In this document: positions 9,201 through 19,578 of the stretch, piece after piece
Numbering within the stretch: the first letter of the stretch is position 1
Layout of the letters: every line of letters begins with the position of its first letter
Source of the DNA: Bifiguratus adelaidae
Lineage: Eukaryota; Mucoromycota; Endogonomycetes; Endogonales
DNA length: 37,915 bases
Assembly: GCA_002261195.1 (NCBI GenBank)
Contig: MVBO01000145.1
Location: forward strand, 1 to 37,915
Direction: 5' to 3'
Translations under genes and position numbers: made by a program
The notes under the pieces: model-generated
The model's input: only the letters and a program-made list of their open reading frames with translations
Database searches by the model: none
What the model was told of the DNA's origin: nothing

Positions 9201-10748
9201 ATGGCGAACTATTGGTTTGTGTCGGTGCCTACGAGTGGGAGTAAGCAGAACACTTGGCAGAATCTGAAGGGTAAACTCAAGGAGGCTGCTGAGGTGACGC
9301 TCTATACCGTGCCAGAGTTCAAGGTTAGCAGTTTAGGACATTCAAGTAAGATGACCTAACGCTGGTTAGATTGGCACTTTGGACGCGCTCGTTCTCATAT
9401 CGGACGAACTGGCCAAGTATGATGCCAGCTTTGAATCCTCAGCAAATAAGCTTGCCGATATGCTTCGCAACGTCTCAAAGGATCCAAATGCGGGGATAGA
9501 CAAGTCGTTGGTGATCAATGATAGTACGTTGACACGATGTGGTTGCGAGTCGAAAACTGACCGTTGGCGAATGTCTCTAGGACCAGTGGATCAGTACATC
9601 AAGACGTTTGAATGGAATTCAATGAAATACAGAACGGACAAGTCGTTGCAGGAGATTGCGGACATCTTAAACCAAGTAAGGATATCGAATCAATCCATAT
9701 CATCGTCGTCATTAACATCATTCTTGTGCTATAGGAAGTCATTTCCATCGACAACTTTATGAAATCAAAAATGACAAACTACTCGCAGGTCAAAAGCACA
9801 TTGCAAAGCATGCAGCGCAAAGACACTGGAAATTTGGCTGTGAAGAATCTTGCTGGTCTGGTCAAGAAGGAGTATTTCGTGCTAGGCTCGGAATATTTGA
9901 CAACCTTGCTCGTGGCCGTCCCCAAGTGAGTACGATGCCTTGCACCCGATGAAGTTTGCTTTGCATCATGAATATTGACGATTTCCTAGAAACTCGGCCA
10001 AGGACTGGCAATCAAAGTACGAATCCCTAACACAAATGGTCGTACCGCGATCATCACAGTAAGTACCCGTGAGCTATTTATCAATGCGCGCAAGGTTAAG
10101 TTAACACCCATCAGAAAAATCGCAGAAGACGATGATTATGGATTGTGGACGGTCACACTGTTCAAGCGCGTAGCAGATGAATTCTCAAACAAGTGTCGGG
10201 AAGAAAAGTGGGTATCCATAGTGCTTTGATATTCAGACAAGTGCTTATTCTATATAGGTTCATTGTTCGCGATTTTGAGTATGATGAGAATATACTTGCT
10301 TTACAAAAGAAGGACTTGGCAGAGGTAGCGGCAACTGAGAAGGAGCAACAGCAAGCGCTTTCCCGATTGGCAAAGACGAACTTTAGCGAGGTCTTCCAAG
10401 CATGGATGCACTTGAAGGTGTTGCGGGTGTTTGTGGAATCGGTCTTGCGTTATGGTCTACCGCCAGACTTTGCAGCCATGTGTATAATGGTATGTGTGAG
10501 TTGGCATGCAGATTGACATAACAACGGGTGCTAATGGATGGATGACGCTTCAGCCGCGACCAAAGATGGAAAAGAAGACAAAGGAGGTACTGAATGAGAA
10601 TTTTGGTTCCCTCGGAGGTGCTCGTGGGCGCATCGATAATCGATCAAATAGCTACGATGCACTGGAGGCCGAATATGAGCATCTGTTCGATAAGAACTAT
10701 TACCCATATGTATTTTTCGAGATCGGTTGGGATCCTAGCAAACGGTAG
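9201..10748 (+). CDS. VMA5: V-type proton ATPase subunit C
   Basis: Subunit C joins the V1 peripheral stalk and Vo ring during reversible assembly of the vacuolar proton pump. Exons 9201-9323, 9370-9523, 9581-9675, 9735-9925, 9990-10058, 10115-10207, 10258-10489, 10554-10748 encode 383 aa (human 382). Landmarks: MANYWFVSVP start, KIGTLDALVLISDELAKYDA, LTTLLVAVPKNSAKDW, MVVPRSS, KFIVRDFEYDE, AWMHLKVLRVFVESVLRYGLPP and YYPYVFFEIGWD near the end. The last intron (64 nt) could be read as a 22-nt intron at the first in-frame AG. I chose the longer one because it has a CTAAT branch site and restores PRPKMEKKTKEVL, which matches the family. The first ATG lies 19 bp from that of the SfsA homologue. 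Confidence 0.96.
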
Positions 10749-10809
10749 ATGTAATTAGAGATTATACATCTTTCTACGTGAGCAGACTTACCTGTGTGCG
10801 CGACGTGAC

Positions 10810-11690
10810 CTAAAAGGTTGACCACTGCCAATCATCGGGTATGGATTTTGCAGGCGTATATGGAACGTCATCTGTGGAGAAGCAAGAGTTTAGTAACGAT
10901 AGGAGAGGGCATCTTGGATTCTTACTCTGTACAGGGTCAGCTTTGATGTTGATACCTATTCGAGCATTCTCCTTGGCGGGTACAATGTCTACGACACGTA
11001 AGCGATTGTGGACGTAGGCAGGTCATGAAAATTACCTTCTCGACCAATATCCGTTCGACTGGCCATCGGATCTTGCAATCCGCCCAGCAAAATGTTGCGT
11101 TTTGTCCTAGGCCTGCCTTGCTCAACATTGGTCTGAGTCTTCTTCTCTTGTCCGATCGTGGAGCTCTTTCGGCGGTTGGCGAACCTCTCGTATTGCTCGG
11201 CACATGTGTCGCAAGCTCTCGACAGCACACCCGTCGTATGGAACGCTGCTTGTTGATTTAGTCTGATGTAATTCGAGCAATGTCGAGAGCAGAAGATGTT
11301 GCCACATTTTCGACAATGATGTCGACGTTCGAAGAGGCTAAACTGCTGTTGACAGCCAGGGTTTTGGCACACATTGACTTGATGATCCGGCTAGATACGG
11401 CCATAAGCGATACAATCACAAGCAAATGATGCCAAGGCAGCAATGATGGTGCTTACTGTCCAGTGCTGTCGAGTTGGAGGTCCAGTGACTACGGAAACCT
11501 CTCCAGAACCTTGGGATGGGTATGCACTTGTATTTCGGGACACTGGAGACGTGGTAGTCGGTTTATGTGGCCCCTGGGCTCGTGCGCTCGTTTCACTCAA
11601 GCTCTGAGAAGCGCTCTCTTGCAGCACTTTGCTCTCGGCTTTCGTTACGTGTGTTGGTCGTTGCTTCCGCGTCAATGTGTAAACGTCCAT
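10810..11690 (-). CDS. FYVE zinc-finger protein (PI3P-binding)
   Basis: Exons 11690-11457, 11390-11036, 10988-10926, 10871-10810 give 237 aa. After a Ser/Thr/Pro-rich N-terminus, residues about 78-150 form a FYVE domain with all signature parts: WTPD (WxxD), ERRHHCRKCG (R+HHC+xCG) and SRACDTC (RVC-like), plus paired Cys ligands (CQNPGC, CRKCG, CSRHC, CDTC). Such domains bind phosphatidylinositol 3-phosphate on endosomes. A short KRNILLGGLQ helix follows, and the C-terminus PDDWQWSTF is, to my recollection, a conserved tail in fungal FYVE proteins of this size. An in-frame ATG at 11810 would lengthen the protein by 40 aa but would lie inside NUP84 exon 1, so 11690 is preferred. Convergent with VMA5 (61 bp between stops). 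Confidence 0.88.
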
Positions 11691-11734
11691 GACGCCAATG
11701 TAAAGCGAAGCAACGCTCAATGGCTCATTTGAAA

Positions 11735-11746
11735 TAGGGTTAGGGT
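11735..11746. promoter_or_regulatory. Telobox-like TAGGGTTAGGGT in a bidirectional promoter
   Basis: This is nearly two TTAGGG units, lying in the 98 bp between the divergent ATGs of the FYVE gene and NUP84. In yeasts Tbf1-type telomere-repeat proteins bind similar AACCCTAA sites in promoters. That it is bound here is inference. Confidence 0.45.
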
Positions 11747-11788
11747 AAGTGATTTGCCTTTGCAGCACACGTCTGCGCGCAGAACAGC

Positions 11789-14449
11789 ATGGAAGCATAC
11801 TCTGAGGCATTTGAGAAGCTGAATGGAGTACATTCCTTGTCTGATGTCTTGCAAGTATGCCAATACTTTGCTACTCTGAGTCAGTATTCGTGAGTACCCA
11901 AGAACCCGTCTAGTTGTCGTAATTTTAACGTTTGCGTAGTCGGAATCAAAGCGCACAAAGTGATGCGCGGTTCGAGTATCGAGGCAAGGCTGTGGCGGAG
12001 CGTATATGGTGGGAAGCGGAGAGGGATACATGGTTATTACTTTTACGGATACACAAGTACGGCATATTGAGATGCAATAGGCATCAATGCTTACTACAGG
12101 TATATTCAGGATATTCGCATTGGAAGAAGCAAACTCCAATCAAGGACCTGAACCCAAAGTTATCCTCGAATGGCTTGAGTGTACTTTTGACCCAAGGGAA
12201 GCTGCATCATCAATTCCAATTTCAGAGCACCATCGACTAAAATCAAACACTGTCGACCGTTCGATACCTGACTCTGAAGCCAGTGCCATACGTGTTTCCC
12301 AAACCGTTTATTTCTTTGTTCGCTCTGGACAACATAAAAACGCGATAGAATTTTGCAAGCAACAAAACGAGGCATGGCGTGGAGCCTCCTTGCGTGAAGC
12401 TCTGGTGACAAAAGAGCGTAAGCAAGCAAAGCGACACGCTCTATGGAAAGAGTCGTGTTTCCAACTTGCCCGTCATGTAAGTGTGCGAATTTCTTGAGCT
12501 AAGCTCCCTTATCTCACGAGCTGAAATAGGGATCTTCAAATACATATGAAAGAGCCCTATATGCAACTCTTTGTGGGGATCTAGAGATTGTAAGTGCAAG
12601 GTATGAGCATTTATTGGTCAAAGATTCAACACGCTTTACGTCATCAGGCACTTTCCGTTTGCTTCACATGGCGAGATATCCTGTGGTGCTTTCTCAAATG
12701 TAAAGAGAACTCGCAATCAGAGGTATGCCTATGGCAGGTCTCGCTTCAATAAGCCTGCGCATTTACCCATACCATCCGCAGGAATTGCTCCAACTTCGCG
12801 AAACACGCACGAAGCTTATGCGAATGAACATACCTGCAATCGTCAGAGAGACGAAAGAGCGTGGAGGATCTCTTGAGTATGATAGCATATCCTTGGATTA
12901 CTCTACAAATGTAAGCCTAACGTCTCACCAGGATCCCTATCATGCAAAAGTTTGCAGACCTTCAAATGAGTCTTCTACTTGGGCAAACTCATCAAATCGA
13001 CATTATTCTCCAGTCAATGCTAGAAGACGCCAGGAATACCAAGAGCGGAGACGAGCTATCCTTCGACGTCTTACGATTCGTGACGCATTTCCAGGCTATC
13101 ATCGGGCGACTGGCAAAAGATCGTAAACGTGAAGGTTTTGATACTTTACTCACAGCCTATGTTGATGCATTGCGTGCGAAACAAATGGTAATGTTGCTCC
13201 GTGAATACCTTCTCTCTGCTGAAGCTCTTACGCGCTCGTACAGGCGATACTGGCCCCTCCTTATATATCACAATTGGATACGCCACTACAGGCGGAGATA
13301 TTTTCAAGGTTCTTGTTAGGTGACGCAATTGACAAAAGTAATGAGTTACGACCTTATAACCTAACTGTGGTGAAAGATTCCTCAGAATTCAGCAAGCGAA
13401 GTGAATTGATCAAGGCTGCGGAACGAAATCATTTAGACATTGGCGCCATTCTGTACAAGATGCTTGAGACGATCCTCGAGACACACGAAGTAGAGGTATG
13501 CTTTCATGCAATCCTGGCATTACTGATGCTTACATACTGGCTACAGCCTGGATCAACGACCGACGTTGACCAATTGCCCCAAAGGACCGAGCGTGAAGAT
13601 ATGCTTGTTAATATGTTCATATGGTATGCCAATCAAGGCTCCCACAAAGATGGCCTATATTGGGGCACATCGATTGTCAGACGATTTTTGGGTAGGTCAG
13701 AGGTTGCTCGATTTAATCGGTCTAACCTTGCGTGCAGCTGCCGGGAAACCATTCCCCATAGTGGAGCTCGTCAAAGAATTCTCACAAAAAGTTATTAGTG
13801 CGGACATGCTGAAAGCTGATCAAGGAAGAACTGGCGACGATGCAGACAACATCGTGCTTTACGTCAGGGAGTGGAAGGGATACCTCAAGTTTTATGAGGC
13901 GTTTTCTGCATATCAAACTTGGTTAAAAGAAGACAAACAGCCATCGTAAGTGATGACCGCAGTCAGAGAATTAGCAATCTCATCAATGCCTCTCCAAAGT
14001 AGTGATGATACCGAAGAGTATACCTCTGCTATGAAGAACGCTACAAAGCAAGCAGAGTCAGCTTTACAAGGCACTTTATCCAACAGTTGGCTTCTGGATG
14101 CCTACGATGCGGACGGTGTTGATTTACAGGATGTTCAAAGGACTTACGAATTGCAAACCATTCGAGAGATATGGGTACCAGAAATGATTGTTTGGCTGCA
14201 CAGAATCCTCTACAATACCCGAACAATCATGAAGGAGTAAGTGTCAATGCTACTTCTTTTGCGCAAGTCTAACCCGGTTGCGATAGAAATCTAGACAAAA
14301 GCCTAAGCATAGCAGAACTTGCGGTCAGTGAAAAGGATGGGATCTATGCCGAAGTGCAAAAGGCAAAGAAGGCAGATGTTATACTAGACTTGCTCAGGCT
14401 CTCCTTTCTGGCGAAGCTTAAAGTGCAAGACGTTGACCGCCTTCAATAA
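11789..14449 (+). CDS. NUP84: Nucleoporin Nup84/Nup107
   Basis: A scaffold nucleoporin of the Y complex. Twelve exons: 11789-11889, 11940-12056, 12110-12476, 12530-12589, 12648-12722, 12782-12876, 12932-13187, 13244-13495, 13547-13691, 13738-13945, 14000-14236, 14287-14449, giving 691 aa (yeast Nup84 is 726). It is all alpha-helical. Family landmarks: ILEWLE, the repeat-turn GQHKNAIEFCKQQNEAWRGASL, YERALYATLCGD, ALSVCFTWRDILW, FDVLRFVTHF, REWKGYLKFYEAFSAYQTWL and the C-terminal WVPEMIVWLHRILYNT. Several junctions needed choices between nearby AGs and were settled by frame and family similarity (exons 3, 7 and 11). Intron 8 (13496-13546, 51 nt) has no stop in frame, so retention would add 17 aa. 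Only 71 bp separate its stop from the ATG4 start. Confidence 0.9.
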
Positions 14450-14520
14450 AATATCACGTTTCCATTGCATAGCTATGGCGTTGAAGGGATAGTGGCAACC
14501 GTTACCAAGCTCCTGCTCTT

Positions 14521-17500
14521 ATGGAGGACGATAGCAACTTGTTCAATAAGGCGCGCAATGCACAACGTTTAGAGCGATTCAAGAATCTCTTCCGCGCTGG
14601 AAACACTGCAGCTGGCAATTACTCTCCTGCACTCACGACTAAAGCTCCTGGTGCGCAAGCAAGGGCCAAAGGTTACTCAAAGCCAGCTGAGGGTAAGCAA
14701 GCAGATAGGCTGTCCGGTCAAGTCGACAAGTCTAGGCCTATGCAACGCGTCGTCGGCGAGAGAGCTTCTCCACCTTCGCCGACGCGTTTCGAAAGAGCCT
14801 CTTCTCGCATAAACTCGTTCGCTGCTGCAAACACCTCATCCGTCAATCGACCCCATGCTCCACCTACATACGACGGTATCAATGCCAGGAACTCAATCTC
14901 CAATGAGCTTTTACAAAAGATGGGATCTTGGTTATACAGCACGATCGCCAAGGACAGGAGTTTGCCCAGGCAGGTATATACTTCGGATACCATTTGGCTA
15001 TTGGGAAAGGCTTTTCCATTTGACGAAGCGGGTGGTGAAATCAATCTGATACGTGACCGACCGAAGCGAGCATCCTCGATATTCAATTTCAATCCTTGGG
15101 GCGACGAGGACAGACTCAGCGTTTCTAACAAACGACATTCCATGCTCAATCTACCAGCACTTCAATCACCAATACCTCCGGGCAATTCAAGTCCACCAAT
15201 GGATCTTACACGGCCAAAGCTTCCAAGGAGTCATTCCGCTTCACATGAGCAGGTCTTGACGCAGTCTCGTACATCATCAACCTCGCCGCATCGTTTTACC
15301 ATGGATCAATCACACCGCTCAAGCTCACCTTCTCGCTTAGCATCTCCCACAAAAGAAGATTCAAACATCCAGGAAGAGGCGTCCATCGACACATCTCGTA
15401 CTTCCACACCAGGAACAGTCGCGCATGTTGTTTATCCTCACCGATTTCGTGCCGTATCATTAACGTCAAAAGCGACATCGTATGGTCAGCCTGCATCTAC
15501 TCAAGATACCGTTTACTCCTCACCACCTCTTCAATCGCCGACGAGTTCACGTTACCTCTTTAGACACCAGGGTAAACCGTTACCAAGCTCGCCGTTGACA
15601 TCAACGCAACGAATAGATATTTGGGGCGCTTCAAGTCCCGTCAGTGCTAGGGAGATGTCTGGAGGTACACAAAGTAGGTCTGACTCGCATTCACCGTCTC
15701 CAAGCAAATCAACCCCAATATTGGAAGCTATGGCAAAAGTCGATTATACGCAAGCAGGCGATGTTCGCTCAACCTTCATACCAAGCGAACCTGGCACGAA
15801 AGCCGCAGGTGCCCGTCACTCGCTGAACAATGGGTTACACACAGACACTAAACGGGCCTCACTGTTTAATCCTGAAACAGTGGACCAAGGTGAAGAGCAT
15901 GCCGGTTCCTGGTCGGGGGACGAGGAATGGCAACGGGCACGAATCGCCATTCCAGTGGAAGCGGAGGATACGAACGAAAAGGCGAATGGAAATGCGGCTT
16001 TAATCTCAAACAGTTCGGGTATTCAAGCCCTCGAAACTACATTCTCATCAGCTTCTTTATCTTCGGACATTACAAGTGATTTTGAAAATGGTCCGGGAGG
16101 CTCGCGTCGTGAAACATGGCACATGTTTTCCGATGAAGCAACCGATGCAGATGAAGGCGATGATATCGTATCCTTGACAGACAGTATCCAGGGCAAGCGG
16201 GTTTCTAATGTGGACAAGCTTGCTGATGCGACGGGTTTTAGCTTTGATTCCTCTTGTTCCGATTCCACGGGGTCAACGGCAATGCGAACAAGAACGATTG
16301 ATATCCCATATTCTCATTCGGTGTCATCCGATGCGTCAGATCTTATTACTGTCGGAGTGACCGCAGAGAAGCTGGCTTCGTCAAATCATGTCAAGCTTTC
16401 CAGTTTAGGGTCTTCTAGCATCAGCTCAGAAATACCAGTGAAGGCGGCTGATGATAGTCAGCAAGGAATGTCTCCCAATCAACTGCATATTCATCTCGAA
16501 GCACCTAATACACCTAGGATTAGTAGTGCAGAGGGAACAAAAGTTGCTGCTGACGCAGATACCACGAACACGAGCCTTTGGATCAGTTCCTTGGAGGTGA
16601 CTCCGTCTTCTTCACGGCGTCCGTCCGGAGATTCCGATCAATTGTCTTTGTCTTCCTTTAATCTGCCGTTCGAGACCATGTCCAGCGTTTCGCGCCCAAA
16701 CAGCCCCTTCTCCGGTACCAACAGTTCCGATCTGAGTAACAACCAGTTGCAACTCGTCCAATTCATTCAGGACTTTCAAAGCCTAGCCGCCTTTTCCTAT
16801 CGCAAAGATTTTTCTCGATTCATGCAAACTTATCTTACTAGCGATGCCGGCTGGGGTTGCATGCATCGATGCTGCCAGAGTTTATTGTGCAATGCCATGT
16901 TGATTCGCACATTCGGCAGAGGTATGACGCTGACATGCAGCGCGGATCTGTCGAAGTCAACTGATTTAACTCTAGACCACGGTAAGATTCGCAAGGACGA
17001 TCCACGCTGGCGTCGATACGTCGAGGTTCGTTCACTCAGGAATTCTGAATTGGTAGCGCATAACTTAGTGTTGGTCACAGATCATAAGTCTTTTCATGGA
17101 TGATCCATCTCCGGAAGCTGGGTTTTCAATCTACAAACTCGTCGAAGCGGGAAAATTATATGGCACGAACGTTGCCGAATGGTTCGGGCCCACAATAACC
17201 GCCAAAGTAATAGAGTATGGATCATGCAACTTTGACTGAAAATCATTTCTCACGTTGAGTAGATTACTCGCAACAGAAATCTCTCTTGATCTAGCCATTT
17301 GCGTCTGCTCAGATGCTGCGGTCTATAAGAGCGACGTCATGCAATACCTTCAATCACACGATGGATCTCTCCAACCCACGCTTCTACTTATCGCCACTCG
17401 CCTTGGACTGGAGACAATAAATCCGGTGTATTATCCTAGCATACAGGTATGCGATCAAGATTTGTTCAGGAACGTGGCTGACGTGAATGTAGGCGTGCTT

Positions 17501-18114
17501 TAAACTCAAGCAGAGCGTAGGAATAGCAGGGTAAGCTACGTTGCTTTGTGTATTTATCCATCACTTACTAATCACTCGTGTTCCAGGGGGAGACCGAATT
17601 CCGCGATGTATTTCTGTGGATGTCAAGGTTAGTGGCACGGTTTACAATGCTAACGGCGTGTACTGAAAGAGAATATCATTTAGGTGACGATGTTCTTTGT
17701 ATCGATCCACACACGACCAAGCCGGCACTTGGTGTGAAACCTAGAGACATGTATACCGAAAGTGTAAGTTTTTAATCTCCAGTGTGGTAAGGTCTAACAT
17801 TTATATACAGGATCTGGCGACTTTTCATCTGGAAGGCCCAAACTGTGTACACATAACCCAACTGGATCCTTCCATGCTCATCGGATTCTTGATACTGGAC
17901 ATTCAGGATTTTGACGACTTTTGTGTATCTTTTCAACGGGTATGTAACGGCTTTTGACTGGCAGAGTCAATTGAACCGTCCAGAGCTCACTCTTCAGTAG
18001 GTGTTTGGTTCGCTGAAACCAATCTTCACCATTGAAGAATATCCCCTTCTTTACACAGACGATAATTGGTGTAATAATGAGGCGGTTATGCTGGAATCAG
18101 ACGATTCCTTGTAA
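14521..18114 (+). CDS. ATG4: Atg4 cysteine protease with a long N-terminal extension
   Basis: Atg4 cleaves the Atg8 C-terminus and later frees Atg8 from lipid during autophagy. Exons 14521-17025, 17081-17214, 17263-17446, 17493-17530, 17587-17627, 17684-17763, 17811-17939, 18001-18114 encode 1074 aa. The peptidase C54 domain occupies only about residues 740-1074: FSYRKDFSRFM, TSDAGWGCMHR (Cys780), FSIYKLVEAGKLYG-EWFGP, LLLIATRLGLETIN, GIAGGRPNSAMYF, IDPHTTKP (Asp975, His977), LDPSMLIGF. The first 735 or so residues come from one 2.5-kb exon and are Ser/Thr/Pro-rich with many SP/TP sites and no recognised domain, so probably disordered and phosphorylated. Yeast Atg4 is about 494 aa; long forms are known in some basidiomycetes. 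The ATG is the first in the open frame. Convergent with the SDR gene, 34 bp between stops. Confidence 0.94.
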
Positions 18115-18148
18115 ATGCTGGTGTAAATGTGAGGTTGTATAGAGATTT

Positions 18149-19395
18149 CTACTTCCGCCCTTTCCAGTAATCCATAGCCGTGTTTGCTCCTGTGATCTAG
18201 ATGAGATTGAACAGACAAAGTCCAGTTCAATGAGCTTTTGGACGTGCACGACACCGTGACACAGGGCTTACCTCATGAACCCAGTCACTGACAAAGTCGG
18301 GAAGCAACCGAAGTAGGGGCATGAAGTGTACATACAATGGCATGTATATTGTGCGATTTCGATTGCTTTCGAGTGCATATACAATGCGATCGCTTACTTC
18401 CTTTGGCGTGAGGACGGGTGTCAGATAGGGTACGCGATACCGTACGCCGTCAAACATGCCGGTAGAGATGGCTCCCGCGCAAACAAGGATGGTCTTGATA
18501 CCATCGCTGACAAAACGTCTTAGACGGGGAGTCGGAATCTACGAAATATCTTACTGTCGTATGAGTTCATATCTCAGCGCTTCGTGAAAACTAATGAGTG
18601 CAGCTTTGGCGGCGCAATAATCACCTAATGCGTGCTTGTCAGACGTTTGCCGACGCCGTTTATCAGCAAGCTTACCTGCACGCGGACATCCCGAAAATCC
18701 TAGTGCGGACGCCATGGTAACCTAGATTTCCTGTCAGCAAGCCAAATCAATTTTCTCTGGAGGCGGCAGCATTGACTCACAATTTGACCCCTGTTTGCAG
18801 ATATCATGTCTGGAAGCACGGCTCGCACGGTCCAGAAATGCGCCAAAACATTGACATCAAAGTTTTTGCGGATTTGCTTGGCAGTTAAGTTCGTTATCTT
18901 TCTTCCATTGATGATTCCAGCCATATTGATCAATATTGAGATAGGACCAAACTCTTGTTGAATACGGCAGACGGCATTGTTCACTTGTTGCTCATCCGAT
19001 ACATCGCATTTGAGGGCCATGCAATTGTCTGGCTAAACCTCAGTCTGCAGTTTACCACGTCTTACCATGATCTTACCAGGGACAGTTTCAGGCACCACTA
19101 CATCGAGTATAGCCACTCTTGAGCCCTTTGACGCCATGGTCAAGGCAAGCTCAAACCCTACGCCTCTTGCTCCTCCAGTGATGAGCACCGTCTGATCATC
19201 CGCTCGCCACATTGTGCTAGAGTTGATTCCACACCTGGACAAGACCCACACAACCAGATTGGCAATAGCAAGGACAATGAAGGGCGTATAGCTACTCCAA
19301 ATGTAAAGAGCAGTGCCTATGAGACCAAGCACTGGACTTGTTGAATACGCAATGACCCATGCGATCGTGTCGTCCACACTCCTCAACACGCCCAT
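18149..19395 (-). CDS. Membrane-anchored short-chain dehydrogenase (SDR)
   Basis: Exons 19395-19077, 19028-18781, 18721-18676, 18624-18555, 18506-18272, 18196-18149 give 321 aa. Two hydrophobic stretches at residues about 16-53 form a membrane anchor. The classical SDR fold follows: TGGARGVG (73-80, cofactor loop), LKCDVSD, INMAG (NNAG variant), the catalytic Tyr-Lys pair in YCAAK, and CAGAISTGMF after the active site. The end, ITGANTAMDYWKGRK, resembles the RDH10/17beta-HSD11-like (SDR16C) group, which acts on retinoids, steroids or lipids at ER or lipid droplets; the substrate here is unknown. The fourth intron (48 nt) was chosen with its acceptor at TTTTGTCAG because it has a CTAAG branch-like site; an alternative acceptor 12 nt earlier also keeps the frame. 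Confidence 0.88.
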
Positions 19396-19578
19396 ATCTG
19401 CTCCATCATTGGTCCAAATTCAAACAATGGCGCGAAAACATCTTTCTAGTCCGTGATCTACAGACTTACACACGCAAAGGTAAGGGATACGTTTAAGGCA
19501 AGTGTATCGTCACGGTATGAGAGTAAGATTATACACAGTACAAGCAAGGAAGGTAGATGAGGGTATGGGGTGTCTATC

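Noticed and set aside
10490-10511. A 22-nt intron in VMA5
   Set aside because: In frame but far too short. The 64-nt alternative ending at 10553 has a branch site and restores the family sequence.
11691-11810. FYVE protein starting at ATG 11810
   Set aside because: It would overlap NUP84 exon 1 and the telobox, and the extra residues look non-conserved.
18520-18554. A 36-nt intron in the SDR gene
   Set aside because: The 48-nt version ending at TTTTGTCAG has a better acceptor and branch-like site and also keeps the frame.
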